A stretch of DNA of 64,000 nucleotides. Origin: Rhodobiaceae bacterium. Lineage in GTDB: Bacteria; Pseudomonadota; Alphaproteobacteria; RS24. The stretch covers positions 173,075 to 237,074 of the forward strand of contig PBLK01000007.1 in the NCBI GenBank assembly GCA_002721725.1, read 5' to 3'. Below, piece by piece: positions 20,095 through 30,668 of this stretch. The notes below the pieces were generated by a model. The model worked only from the letters and a program-made list of their open reading frames with translations, did no database searches and was not told the DNA's origin. Each line of letters opens with the position of its first letter. Position 1 is the stretch's first letter. The position numbers and the translations under genes are program-made.

Positions 20095-20123
20095 TGGACG
20101 CGCAGCGATGGGCTTTCTATAGT
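20095..20123 (+). promoter_or_regulatory. sigma70-like promoter for the acyl-CoA dehydrogenase at 20145
   Basis: TGGACG - N17 - TATAGT, ending 22 bp upstream of the ATG. Confidence 0.5.
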
Positions 20124-20144
20124 TCGCTCTCAGGGAGTTTTATA

Positions 20145-21305
20145 ATGGATTTTCAACTGACAGATGCACAGCGCGAATTGCGCGATGCGGCGCGTAAATT
20201 TGCCCGTGCCGAAATGCCTGATGTGGCGGCTTATTGCGAGGAAACCGGCCATCCGGTGAAGTCCGATATGCTTAAAAAGCTTGGTGAAATGGGGTTTCTC
20301 GGCATTAACATTCCTGAAAATCTCGGCGGCCTCGGGCTTGGCAATTTGGAAGCGCTATTGGTGCTGGAGGAATTTGCTAAAATCTCATCTGCCTCGGCCT
20401 TCCCATTGTTTGAGGCCAATGTCGGGCCGGTGCATGCGTTGGTGCATTTCGCTTCAGATAAATTGAAACAAGAAATCGTGCCGCAAGTGTGCAAGGGCGG
20501 AATGGTGTTGGCGGTCTCCATGTCAGAGCCGCAAGCGGGTAGCGCGCTGACCGATTTGACCACCAAAGGCGAGATTAAAGACGGCAAGGTAACGCTGAAC
20601 GGGCAAAAACGTTGGTGCTCGGGCGGCGGTCACTCCGACGGCTATTTGGTTTATTGCCGCCTCTCAGATGACCCCGGCGCCAATGGCATTGGCGCGGTTT
20701 TTGTGCATAAAGACACGCCCGGCTTGAGCTTCGGCAAGCAAGAGGAACTGATGGGTTTTCGCGGCGTGCCGTCAGCCGATATTTTCCTCGATAATGTGAC
20801 CGTGCCGGAAGAAAATGTGGTCGTGCCCGCCGGTGGCTTTCGCAAATTGATGGAAGCCTTTGACCTTGAGCGTTGCGGCAATGCCACTATGGCTTTGGGG
20901 CAAGCCTCGGGTGCGCTGGAAGATGTGCTGGCATATGTGCAGGAGCGCAAACAATTCGGCAAGGAGCTGGTTGATTTTCAAGGCGTGCAAATCAAGTTGG
21001 CGGAAATGCAGATGAAGGTGGAAGCGGCGCGGCTGCTCATTCATCGCGCGGCGGTGAATGCCGAAGACGGCTTGCCGAGCGTTATCGACTCGTCGGTCGG
21101 CAAATGCTTCTCCAATGAAATGTGCCGCGAAGTGACCGGCGCCGCTGTGCAACTCATGGGCGGCTATGGCTATTCGAAAGATTACCCGATGGAGCGGCGC
21201 ATGCGCGACGCATGGGGTTGGGGCATTGCCGGTGGGGCGATTGATATTCAAAAAACCAATATCGCCGCCGCCATGATTGGCCGCCGTTTCGACCAACGGC
21301 GCTAG
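20145..21305 (+). CDS. acyl-CoA dehydrogenase
   Basis: MDFQLTDAQRELRDAARKFARAEM, VSMSEPQAGSALTDLTTKGE, QLMGGYGYSKDYPMERRMRDAWGWGIAGGAIDIQKTNIA. ATG 20145 preceded by AGGGAG. Confidence 0.95.
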   Translation: MDFQLTDAQRELRDAARKFARAEMPDVAAYCEETGHPVKSDMLKKLGEMGFLGINIPENLGGLGLGNLEALLVLEEFAKISSASAFPLFEANVGPVHALVHFASDKLKQEIVPQVCKGGMVLAVSMSEPQAGSALTDLTTKGEIKDGKVTLNGQKRWCSGGGHSDGYLVYCRLSDDPGANGIGAVFVHKDTPGLSFGKQEELMGFRGVPSADIFLDNVTVPEENVVVPAGGFRKLMEAFDLERCGNATMALGQASGALEDVLAYVQERKQFGKELVDFQGVQIKLAEMQMKVEAARLLIHRAAVNAEDGLPSVIDSSVGKCFSNEMCREVTGAAVQLMGGYGYSKDYPMERRMRDAWGWGIAGGAIDIQKTNIAAAMIGRRFDQRR

Positions 21306-21317
21306 CTTTACAAAAGC

Positions 21318-22793
21318 CTATTTCAAAAAGTCGGGCATATTGCCTTCAAAAGCATCGCCGCTTTTCTTGCCGCCCGATTTATTCAGCGGCTTAGACTGTT
21401 TTGGCTGTTGCGGCTTTTCTGATTTGGCTTCTTGCGGCTTACTATTGCCGTCAGGTTTGCCACCACGGCGATTTCGCCCCAACAGGCCCCGCCGTTTGCC
21501 GCCGGTGCTATTGCGTTCGCCGTTTTCATTATTCTCGGCTTGGGCTCGCGCGCCATCATCTTTATTGCGTCCGCGTCCGCCGCGTCGTTTGCCGCCACTG
21601 CTTTTGCGCGGTTTGTCGTCGTCGCTTTCGGCATCATTGGCAGGGCCAAAGGCTTCGCGGTCGATTTTCCGATCAATCAATTGCTCAATCGCATCGACAT
21701 ATTTCGCATCATTGCGCGTCGCCAGTGTAAAGGCGGCACCGGTGCGACCGGCACGGCCGGTGCGGCCGATGCGGTGCACATAATCTTCGGCGTGGGTCGG
21801 CACATCGAAATTAAACACATGGCTGACGGCCGGAATATCCAAACCCCGCGCCGCCACATCGGAGGCAATCAAATAAGTCGCTTCGCCTGATTTAAACTGG
21901 TCGAGCATCTTAAGCCGCATATGCTGGTCCATATCACCATGCAGCGACACCGCTTTATAATCATGCCGGTGCAGGCTCTTCAGCAATTCGCCTATATCGC
22001 GCTTGCGATTGCAGAAAATGATGCCGTTTGTGACATCTTCTTTTTCAAACAAATCGCGCAGCGCTTCGCGCTTTTTCATCGGCGCGACATCAATCAGCTT
22101 TTGCGAAACATTGTCATTGGTTGAAGAAGGCCGCGCTACTTCAATACGTTTCGGGGCCGAGAGAAACTGCTCTGACAGACGGGTAATTTCCGGCGGCATG
22201 GTGGCCGAGAAAAACAGCGTCTGGCGGGTGAAGGGTATCATGCCGACAATCTTCTGAATATCGGGAATGAAGCCCATATCGAGCATGCGGTCGGCTTCGT
22301 CAATCACCAGCACCTCGACGCCGCGCAGCAGCACACCGCCGCGCTCCACATGGTCGAGCAAACGGCCCGGCGTGGCAATCAGCACATCGGCGCCGCGCAT
22401 AATCGCCTGCTCTTGGTCCTTAAAGCTCACGCCGCCAATCGGCAGCGCTTTGGTCAGCTTGGTGTATTTGCCGTAAAGGTCGAAATTTTCCGCCACTTGC
22501 GCGGCCAGTTCGCGCGTCGGCTCCAAAATCAGCGTGCGCGGCATACGCGCCTTGGCGCGGCCTTTCATCAAGCGGTGAATCATCGGCAGGGTAAAGCTTG
22601 CCGTCTTGCCGGTGCCGGTCTGGGCAATGCCCAGCACGTCCTGATTGGCAATCACTTGCGGAATGGCTTCTGCCTGAATGGGGGTCGGCTCAGTATAGCC
22701 GACATCATTAATGGCCTTCATTATTTCGGGAGCCAGCCCGAGATCATCAAACGTCATAGCGTCTTTCCGTGTTGGGCGTTTCGTTTGCGTCAT
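21318..22793 (-). CDS. DEAD-box RNA helicase (RhlE-like) with basic low-complexity C-terminal tail
   Basis: AQTGTGKTASF, PTRELAAQ, DEAD motif VIDEADRML, SAT, HRIGRTGRAGRTG. C-terminal KRRGGRGRNK...KRRGLLGRNRRGG extension. Confidence 0.95.
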   Translation of the reverse strand: MTQTKRPTRKDAMTFDDLGLAPEIMKAINDVGYTEPTPIQAEAIPQVIANQDVLGIAQTGTGKTASFTLPMIHRLMKGRAKARMPRTLILEPTRELAAQVAENFDLYGKYTKLTKALPIGGVSFKDQEQAIMRGADVLIATPGRLLDHVERGGVLLRGVEVLVIDEADRMLDMGFIPDIQKIVGMIPFTRQTLFFSATMPPEITRLSEQFLSAPKRIEVARPSSTNDNVSQKLIDVAPMKKREALRDLFEKEDVTNGIIFCNRKRDIGELLKSLHRHDYKAVSLHGDMDQHMRLKMLDQFKSGEATYLIASDVAARGLDIPAVSHVFNFDVPTHAEDYVHRIGRTGRAGRTGAAFTLATRNDAKYVDAIEQLIDRKIDREAFGPANDAESDDDKPRKSSGGKRRGGRGRNKDDGARAQAENNENGERNSTGGKRRGLLGRNRRGGKPDGNSKPQEAKSEKPQQPKQSKPLNKSGGKKSGDAFEGNMPDFLK

Positions 22794-22946
22794 TTCCGGT
22801 GAAATACGGGAGGCGAAACGCGAAGCTGCGTCTTGGTCACGCGCTCAGGCCACATATTTTGATGCTGACCTGACATCAGGCCACCACGGCCTGACCTGTC
22901 TTCATGGCGCGGAAGATAGATGTTTTTGCCGGAATGTAAAGCCCGT

Positions 22947-24983
22947 CTAAATATCCAGTATATCCTCACCGGCAAAGGCGGCGTTTTCTTGAATGAATTT
23001 GAAGCGCAGTTCCGGCTTATTGCCCATTAAATCTTTCACCGTTTTGGCCGTGGCTTTGCTTTCTTCTTCCGGAATTTCAATCTGCAGCAGCGTGCGCGAG
23101 CCGGGCATCATGGTGGTTTCTTTCAGCTGCGCGGGCAGCATCTCACCCAAGCCCTTAAAGCGGCTGACATCGACTTTGGCATTGGCGCGAAACTCGGTTT
23201 TCAGCAATTCCTCGCGGTGTTCATCATCGCGCGCGTAAAAGGTTTTGGCGCCTTGCGCGAGGCGATAAAGCGGCGGCACGGCGATGTAAAGATGGCCTTG
23301 ACGGATAAGGTCGGGCATTTGCTCATGGAAAAAGGTGACGAGCAGGGCGGCAATATGCGCGCCATCGACATCGGCATCAGTCATGATGATGATTTTCTCA
23401 TAACGCAGCCGCGCCTCGTCATAAGACGCACCCATGCCGCAGCCGAGCGCCAGCACAAGGTCGGCGATTTGCTGGCTCTGCTGCATTTTGGCTTGGGTCG
23501 CATTGGCGACATTCAAAATCTTGCCGCGCAAAGGCAATATGGCTTGATTTTTGCGGTTACGGCCTTGCTTGGCCGAGCCACCGGCACTATCGCCCTCAAC
23601 GATAAACAGTTCCGCACCCTCGCTGGCTTTTTGTGAGCAGTCGGCCAGTTTGCCGGGCAGACGCAATTTGCGCACGGCAGATTTGCGGCTCACCTCTTTT
23701 TCTTGGCGGCGGCGCACACGCTCCTCGGCGCGGTCAATCACCCAACCCAGCAGCTTGTCAGCGTCGGCAGGGGCGGAGGTGAGATAATGCTCGAAATGGT
23801 CGCGCAAAGTGGTCTCGACGATTTTCGCCGCTTCCGGCGTCGCCAGCTTGTCTTTGGTCTGGCCTTGAAACTCGGGTTCGCGCACAAACACGGACACTAA
23901 AGCGGCGGCTGTGCCCATCACATCTTCACCGGTGATGATGTTGGCTTTCTTGTTGTTGATGCGGTCGCCATAGGCTTTCAGCCCTTTGGTCAGGGCGGCG
24001 CGCATGCCTTGCTCATGAGTGCCGCCTTCAGGCGTCGGCACAGTGTTGCAATAGCTGGCATTCATGCCATCTGCATTGCCGATACCGGCAGCGACCCAAG
24101 TGACGGCCCATTCCACACTGCCGTGGCCGCCGGTTTTTTGCACTTTACCGGCAAAGGCCTGCGGCGTGACGACAGCGCGCCCGCCGATTTGCTCTTCCAA
24201 ATAGTCTTGCAGCCCGTTGGGGAATTTCAGCGTGTCTTCAGCCGGACATTTTTCTTCGTCCTTAATCAGCGACGGGTCGCAGCGCCAGCGAATTTCAACA
24301 CCACCGAACAAATAAGCTTTGGCTTTCGCCATAGAATAGAGCCGTGCCGGATCAAACTGGATTTTGCCGAAAATATCTTCATCGGGCACAAAGCTGACCG
24401 TGGTGCCGCGCTTGTTTTTCGCTTCCCCGACTTTTTTCACTTTGCCTTTGGCGAGGCCGCGCGAAAATTCTTGCCGATGCAAGGTCTGGTCGCGTGCTAC
24501 CTCAACCACAAGGTCGGAGGCCAGCGCATTGACCACCGACACGCCAACACCGTGCAAACCGCCCGATGTGTCATAAGCTTCGCCGCCAAATTTACCGCCC
24601 GCATGCAGTGTCGTCATAATCACTTCAAGGGCGGATTTGTCTTTATATTTCGGGTGCGGGTCAACCGGGATACCGCGCCCATTATCGCGCACCGACAGGC
24701 GATTGCCTTCCATAAATTCGACTTCGATAAAGCTGGCATGACCGGCCACTGCCTCATCCATCGAATTGTCGATGACCTCGGCGAAGAGATGGTGCATGGC
24801 GCGGCTGTCTGTGCCGCCAATATACATGCCCGGGCGGCGGCGCACCGGTTCCAGCCCTTCAAGCACCTCAATATCGGCAGCGGAATAGCCTTTTTCGGCG
24901 CTTTTCTTCGGTTTGACAGCAGTTTTTTTGGCTTTGGGGGCCGGTGCCTCATCGAACAAATCGGCTGATTTCTTTTTCGCCAT
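22947..24983 (-). CDS. parE: DNA topoisomerase IV subunit B
   Basis: YSAADIEVLEGLEPVRRRPGMYIGGTDSRAMHHLFAEVIDN, HAGGKFGGEAYDTSGGLHGVG, IVEGDSAGGSAKQGRNRKNQAILPLRGKILNV. ATG 24983 (MAKKKSADLF) preferred to 25235. Confidence 0.95.
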   Translation of the reverse strand: MAKKKSADLFDEAPAPKAKKTAVKPKKSAEKGYSAADIEVLEGLEPVRRRPGMYIGGTDSRAMHHLFAEVIDNSMDEAVAGHASFIEVEFMEGNRLSVRDNGRGIPVDPHPKYKDKSALEVIMTTLHAGGKFGGEAYDTSGGLHGVGVSVVNALASDLVVEVARDQTLHRQEFSRGLAKGKVKKVGEAKNKRGTTVSFVPDEDIFGKIQFDPARLYSMAKAKAYLFGGVEIRWRCDPSLIKDEEKCPAEDTLKFPNGLQDYLEEQIGGRAVVTPQAFAGKVQKTGGHGSVEWAVTWVAAGIGNADGMNASYCNTVPTPEGGTHEQGMRAALTKGLKAYGDRINNKKANIITGEDVMGTAAALVSVFVREPEFQGQTKDKLATPEAAKIVETTLRDHFEHYLTSAPADADKLLGWVIDRAEERVRRRQEKEVSRKSAVRKLRLPGKLADCSQKASEGAELFIVEGDSAGGSAKQGRNRKNQAILPLRGKILNVANATQAKMQQSQQIADLVLALGCGMGASYDEARLRYEKIIIMTDADVDGAHIAALLVTFFHEQMPDLIRQGHLYIAVPPLYRLAQGAKTFYARDDEHREELLKTEFRANAKVDVSRFKGLGEMLPAQLKETTMMPGSRTLLQIEIPEEESKATAKTVKDLMGNKPELRFKFIQENAAFAGEDILDI

Positions 24984-25053
24984 AAGGCACTCCGCACTTG
25001 CAGTTTGTGATTCGGTTGCTAGTTTACCTGACACAAGTCGTGGGAGGTAGTTC

Positions 25054-26379
25054 ATGAGTAACGTTAATATAGAAAATTCATTCACTTTGCCGTGTGGCGC
25101 AGAGATTAAGAACCGGATTTGCAAAGCGGCGATGACGGAAGGTCTGGCAGATGAGCAAAACCGCGCCACTGAAAAGCACGTGACGCTGTATTCGCGTTGG
25201 GCCGAAGGCGGCTCGGGCATTTTGCTGACCGGCAATGTGCAGATTGACCATCGCTATCTCGAGCGCCCTGCCAATGTGGTGATTGAGGGCGAGCAGAGCA
25301 ATGAACAAATCTCGCGCCTGCAGGCCTATGCAGAGGCGGGCACGAAAAACAATACGCATTTATGGATGCAAATTTCCCATGCCGGACGCCAAACACCGGC
25401 CGCTGTCGCGCCGACCCCGGTCGGCCCGTCTGATGTGCAGTTGAAAATGCCGGGTGCTGCTTTCGGTAAGCCTCGCGCGCTGGAGCATGATGAAATTCTC
25501 GACATTATTCAGCGCTTCGCCCATACCGCGAAAGTGGCCCAAGACACGGGCTTTACCGGCGTGCAATTGCATGGCGCGCATGGTTATTTGCTGTCTGAGT
25601 TCCTCTCGCCGGATGTGAACACGCGCACCGATGAATGGGGCGGTAGCCTTGAAAACCGCGCGCGGCTCTTGCTGGAAGCCATTCGCACCGTGCGCAAAGC
25701 GGTCGGTGATAAATTCCCCGTCGCGCTGAAGCTCAATTCGGCTGATTTCCAAAAAGGCGGCTTCACGCATGAGGAGTCGGTGCAAGTTGCCACCTGGCTC
25801 AATGATGAAGGTTTGGACTTGCTGGAAGTTTCCGGCGGCACATATGAGCAGCCGAAGCTGGTCGGTCTCGACAATTTGACGCTGAACCCTGACCGCGCCG
25901 AATCCTTGCGCGAAAGCACGGTGGCGCGTGAAGCCTATTTCCTCGATTACGCGAAAGACATTCGCGCCGTGTTCAAAAACCCGCTTATGGTGACCGGTGG
26001 CTTCCGCTCCCGCGCCGGTATGGATGCGGCGCTGGCGGCCGATGCTTGCGACATGATTGGTCTCGGTCGTCCGCTTTGTGTTGATACGCAGATTGTCAAT
26101 AAGCTGATGGACGGTTCAGAAGACACCACGACGATTTTTGAGAAGTCGTTGGAGATTGGCCCGAAATTTCTACGCCCATTGCTCGGCCTCAATTCGCCGT
26201 TCCGCACTTTTGCCGCCTTGAATGGCTGGGGCCAACAAGGTTGGTGGTGCACGCAAATCATCAATATGGGCGAGGGGCGCGAGCCCGATCTCGACCTCGG
26301 CGTGTTCAAGGCCTTTACCGGCTATCAGTCGAGCGAGAAAAAAGCCGCCGCCGCCTATAACGCGCATTGGAATGGTTAG
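25054..26379 (+). CDS. NADH:flavin oxidoreductase, Old Yellow Enzyme family
   Basis: LWMQISHAGRQTP, GFTGVQLHGAHGYLLSEFLSPDVNTRTDEWGGSLENRARLLLE. Confidence 0.93.
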   Translation: MSNVNIENSFTLPCGAEIKNRICKAAMTEGLADEQNRATEKHVTLYSRWAEGGSGILLTGNVQIDHRYLERPANVVIEGEQSNEQISRLQAYAEAGTKNNTHLWMQISHAGRQTPAAVAPTPVGPSDVQLKMPGAAFGKPRALEHDEILDIIQRFAHTAKVAQDTGFTGVQLHGAHGYLLSEFLSPDVNTRTDEWGGSLENRARLLLEAIRTVRKAVGDKFPVALKLNSADFQKGGFTHEESVQVATWLNDEGLDLLEVSGGTYEQPKLVGLDNLTLNPDRAESLRESTVAREAYFLDYAKDIRAVFKNPLMVTGGFRSRAGMDAALAADACDMIGLGRPLCVDTQIVNKLMDGSEDTTTIFEKSLEIGPKFLRPLLGLNSPFRTFAALNGWGQQGWWCTQIINMGEGREPDLDLGVFKAFTGYQSSEKKAAAAYNAHWNG

Positions 26380-26425
26380 AGACTTTTATTCTCCGTTCAT
26401 TTTTGGTGCTTGAACTGGCAGCAAC

Positions 26426-26460
26426 AAAAAACGCCCCTACTGATATGCAGCAGGGGCGTT
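26426..26460 (-). terminator. intrinsic terminator downstream of glnA
   Basis: Minus strand AACGCCCCTGCTG-catat-CAGTAGGGGCGTT followed by a T-run: 13-bp stem with one mismatch. Confidence 0.85.
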
Positions 26461-26501
26461 CTGTTGGAGAGCGGGGGAGGACCGCCCTGTCATGGTCTCA
26501 T

Positions 26502-27911
26502 TTAGACGCTGTAATACATGTCGAATTCAATCGGATGCGGTGTGTGCTCATAATTGTAGATTTCTTCCCACTTGAGCTCGAGATAACCGTCAATTTGGTC
26601 ATCATCCATCACCCCACCTTTTTTCAGGAAGTCGCGATCAGCGTCCAGCGCTTCGGCGGCATCGAGCAGCGAGCCGCAGACTTGCGGAACGGTTGCCAAT
26701 TCTTCCGGCGGTAATTCGTACAGGTCTTTATCCATCGGATCGCCCGGATCGATTTTGTTCTCAATGCCGTCCAGACCGGCCATCATCATGGCTGAGAAAG
26801 CCAGATACGGGTTGGCGGTCGGGTCAGGGAAGCGGATTTCAATACGCTTGCCCGGTGCTGATGTGGCGAACGGAATGCGGCAAGAAGCGGAACGGTTGCG
26901 GGCTGAGTAAGCCAACAGAACCGGCGCTTCAAAGCCCGGGATCAAACGTTTGTAGCTGTTGGTTGACGGATTGGTCAGGGCATTCAACGCGCGAGCGTGC
27001 TTGATAATACCGCCAATGTAATACAGGCACTCTTGGCTCAAATCGCCATATTTGTCACCGGCGAAAAGCGGCTTGCCGTCCTTCCAAATTGACTGGTGGC
27101 AGTGCATGCCCGTACCATTATCTCCGGCAACGGGCTTCGGCATAAATGTTGCTGACTTGCCATATGCATGGGCAACATTATGCACGACATATTTGTAAAG
27201 CTGCAGACTGTCAGCAATGTTGGTAAGCGTGCCGAACTTGAGGCCCAGTTCATGCTGGGCAGCTGCCACTTCGTGATGATGCTTTTCGACCGCGAGACCC
27301 ATTTCCTTCATCACGGAAAGCATCTCCGAGCGAAGGTCCTGGCCGCTATCGACCGGATTAACCGGGAAGTAGCCGCCTTTGGTGCGTGGGCGGTGGCCCA
27401 TATTACCAGCCTCATATTCAGTTCCTGAATTGTCCGGAAGCTCCGTGCTGTCCAGCGCAAAGCCAGTATTATAGGGGTCGGTTGAGAAGCGAACATCGTC
27501 AAACACGAAAAATTCAGCTTCCGGGCCGAAATATACCGTGTCACCAATGCCGGTGGACTTCAGATATTCTTCGGCGCGCAGCGCCGTTGAGCGCGGGTCG
27601 CGATTATAAGCTTCGCCTGAATTCGGCTCCAAAATATTGCAGAATAAGGTTAGAGTCTGTTGCGCGTAGAACGGGTCAAGGCGCGCGGTTGAGGTGTCGG
27701 GCATCAGAACCATGTCCGACTCATTAATGGCCTTCCAGCCCGCGATTGACGAACCGTCAAACATCGTGCCTTCGGCAAAGAAATCATCATCAATCAAGTC
27801 GATATCCAAAGTGACGTGCTGCATTTTTCCGCGCGGGTCGGTGAAACGCAGGTCAACATATTGAACCTCGTTATCCTTGATCATTTTTTGAACTGTAGAA
27901 GCATCTGACAT
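26502..27911 (-). CDS. glnA: type I glutamine synthetase
   Basis: [64 protein letters not shown]. Adenylylation-type site [11 protein letters not shown]. Confidence 0.97.
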   Translation of the reverse strand: MSDASTVQKMIKDNEVQYVDLRFTDPRGKMQHVTLDIDLIDDDFFAEGTMFDGSSIAGWKAINESDMVLMPDTSTARLDPFYAQQTLTLFCNILEPNSGEAYNRDPRSTALRAEEYLKSTGIGDTVYFGPEAEFFVFDDVRFSTDPYNTGFALDSTELPDNSGTEYEAGNMGHRPRTKGGYFPVNPVDSGQDLRSEMLSVMKEMGLAVEKHHHEVAAAQHELGLKFGTLTNIADSLQLYKYVVHNVAHAYGKSATFMPKPVAGDNGTGMHCHQSIWKDGKPLFAGDKYGDLSQECLYYIGGIIKHARALNALTNPSTNSYKRLIPGFEAPVLLAYSARNRSASCRIPFATSAPGKRIEIRFPDPTANPYLAFSAMMMAGLDGIENKIDPGDPMDKDLYELPPEELATVPQVCGSLLDAAEALDADRDFLKKGGVMDDDQIDGYLELKWEEIYNYEHTPHPIEFDMYYSV

Positions 27912-27946
27912 TCGAATTCTCCAAATCTGGTCAGTAAAAATTAGTG

Positions 27947-28378
<432 letters not shown>

Positions 28379-28521
28379 CTAGCAATTTGCGCAAACGTGA
28401 TTAAAAATTATACAGCTGGCTAATTTTTATGCATTTATTACAAAAAATACCGCAAAACGCATAATTGGCTTCAAATAATGAGCCGCTGCCGATACACTCG
28501 GCGCCAAGCGGGGAGAGTTTT

Positions 28522-30063
28522 ATGCCAAACGATAATACACCTATTTTAGTCGGCAGCGGTCTAACGGTTCAAAAAGAAAAAGATGCAAGCAAAGCCAAAT
28601 CACCGCTGGTGCTGCTGGCTGAGGCAGCGAAGAACGCAATTTCCGACGCAGCGTTAAATAAGGTGCAAATTGACACGGTGGCGGGAATTCGCTTTGTTAC
28701 CGACTCGCCGGAAGGGCGCAATCTGCCTTTCGGCAAATATAATAATATCGGGCTCAGCGTGGCGCGCCATTTGGGAATTGAACCGACGCAAGCGCTGATT
28801 GCGGCCACCGGTGGCAATTCTCCGCAAATGATGATTAATGAATTGGCCGAGCGGATCGCTAATGGCGATATCGGCACGGCCCTTCTAGTCGGCGGCGAGG
28901 GGCTTGGCTCTATTATGGCGGCGCTAGGGCAGGGGGTTGACCACAGCCAGAGCTCCGGTTGGAACGATGATGTTGATGGCCCGCTCGAGGAAATCGGTGA
29001 GGAAAAAGACGGCTGTTCACCCGTTGAAAGGCGTCACATGCTCTATTATCCGGTCAATTACTATCCGATATTTGAAAACGCGCTGCGCCATCATCTTGGC
29101 CGGGATATGCCGACCCATATGCAAAAGCTGGGTGAGCTGATGCAACCCTTTACCGAAGTGGCGGCGCAAAACCCCTATAGCTGGTTTCCGGTCGCGCGCA
29201 CGGCAACGGAAATCGCCACGGTCAATGATGCCAATCGCTTGGTTGGTTATCCCTATCCAAAATATATGAATTCGGTCATTCGTATTGACCAAGCCTCGGC
29301 GGTTATTCTGACCTCGGTCGGCAAGGCGCGGGAGATGGGCATTGATGAGAGCAAATGGGTCTTTCTGCACGGCTGCGCTGAAGCAAATGATATTTGGAAC
29401 CCGATTGAACGCCCCGACCTGCACCGCAGCCATGCCATGAAAGGTATGGCCGAATTGGCGTTGGATATGGCAGGTTGGCAGGTATCGGATATTGATTACT
29501 TCGACCTTTATTCCTGCTTCCCAGTGGCGGTTGAAGTGGCTTGCCGTGAAATAGGCATTGCTGAAGATGACCCGCGCCCATTCACCGTTACCGGAGGTCT
29601 GCCTTATTTCGGTGGGGCAGGCAATGCTTACACGCTGATGTCAGTGGCGCTGATGGCGCAAAAGCTGCGCGCCAATCCGGGCAGGAAAGGTTTTTGTAAC
29701 GGCAATGGCTGGTTTTTGACCAAGCATTCGCTGGGGCTTTATTCCACCACCCCGTTTGAAGGCGACTGGCAACGCCAAGCGCCGAGCGTGTTGCAGGGCA
29801 AAATCGACGCGATGGATAAATTGCCTTTTGTTGCAAAAGCCGATGGCACAGGCACGATTGAGAGTTACACGGTGGCGCATGTCGCGGGTAAGGATGCTGA
29901 TGGCATTATTCTCGGGCGCATGGAAAGTGGCGAGCGCTTTTGCGCGCATATGACCCGCGAGGGCGGTCAGATCGACCGCCTGATGGCAGAAGATGGTATC
30001 GGTCTGAAGGGCACGCTGGGGGTCAACGAAAACCAGATTAATATTTTCACGCCGGATAATTAA
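28522..30063 (+). CDS. thiolase-like protein with an additional C-terminal domain (TLP1-like)
   Basis: Thiolase fold with FDLYSCFPVAVEVACREIGI and GGLPYFGGAGNAYTLMS; extra C-terminal segment TIESYTVAHVAGKDADGIILGRMESGERFCAHM. ATG 28522 with GGGGAGAG upstream. Confidence 0.75.
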   Translation: MPNDNTPILVGSGLTVQKEKDASKAKSPLVLLAEAAKNAISDAALNKVQIDTVAGIRFVTDSPEGRNLPFGKYNNIGLSVARHLGIEPTQALIAATGGNSPQMMINELAERIANGDIGTALLVGGEGLGSIMAALGQGVDHSQSSGWNDDVDGPLEEIGEEKDGCSPVERRHMLYYPVNYYPIFENALRHHLGRDMPTHMQKLGELMQPFTEVAAQNPYSWFPVARTATEIATVNDANRLVGYPYPKYMNSVIRIDQASAVILTSVGKAREMGIDESKWVFLHGCAEANDIWNPIERPDLHRSHAMKGMAELALDMAGWQVSDIDYFDLYSCFPVAVEVACREIGIAEDDPRPFTVTGGLPYFGGAGNAYTLMSVALMAQKLRANPGRKGFCNGNGWFLTKHSLGLYSTTPFEGDWQRQAPSVLQGKIDAMDKLPFVAKADGTGTIESYTVAHVAGKDADGIILGRMESGERFCAHMTREGGQIDRLMAEDGIGLKGTLGVNENQINIFTPDN

Positions 30064-30666
30064 ATGACCCGCATTTATATGATACGCCACGGCAAAGCCG
30101 CCGCCGGATGGGATGGCGATGCTGATCCCTGCCTAAATGAGTTGGGGCAAGCACAAGCTGAAGCTGTGTCTAAAAAAGTGCAAGCGCTGGTCGCTTCGCC
30201 CGTGCCGATATACTCTAGTCCGCTCAAACGTTGCCAAGAAACCGCCGCACCGCTTGCCGCAGCTTGGGGCGTGGCGCCGCAAATAGAAGCCGGTGTTGGT
30301 GAAATTCCACCGCCGTTGGAAGATTTGACGGCGCGCACCAATTGGCTGCGCCGGGTGATGACCGGCACATGGGAAGGGCTTTATAGTGATCCAGTGAGTG
30401 TGGAAAGTGGCGTTGATTTTCGGCGCTGGAACGAAAATGTGGTGAGCACGCTGAACGCATTAAAGGGCCAGGCAGTCGTTATCTTTTCGCATTTCGTCGC
30501 CCTCAATGCCGCTTATTGCGCCGCTACCGGCGCAGCAGATGTCGTCAGCTTCGCGCCGGAAAATTGTTCTCTCTCCATCTTCGACACCGATGGCACAAGT
30601 CTGTCTTTGGTCACGCAGGGTGACGAGACCAAGGATTTGAAGATAGCTCTAGGGAAAAGGTCGTAA
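30064..30666 (+). CDS. histidine phosphatase family protein
   Basis: MTRIYMIRHGKAAAGWDGD (RHG), YSSPLKRCQETAAPLA, IFSHFVALN. Confidence 0.88.
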   Translation: MTRIYMIRHGKAAAGWDGDADPCLNELGQAQAEAVSKKVQALVASPVPIYSSPLKRCQETAAPLAAAWGVAPQIEAGVGEIPPPLEDLTARTNWLRRVMTGTWEGLYSDPVSVESGVDFRRWNENVVSTLNALKGQAVVIFSHFVALNAAYCAATGAADVVSFAPENCSLSIFDTDGTSLSLVTQGDETKDLKIALGKRS

Positions 30667-30668
30667 CT

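Noticed and set aside
22790-22975. 61-aa minus-strand ORF between parE and the DEAD-box gene
   Set aside because: Overlaps ends of both flanking genes, composition not protein-like, no family signature.
24009-24968. 319-aa plus-strand ORF opposite parE
   Set aside because: Fully antisense to conserved parE coding sequence, no RBS or family signature.
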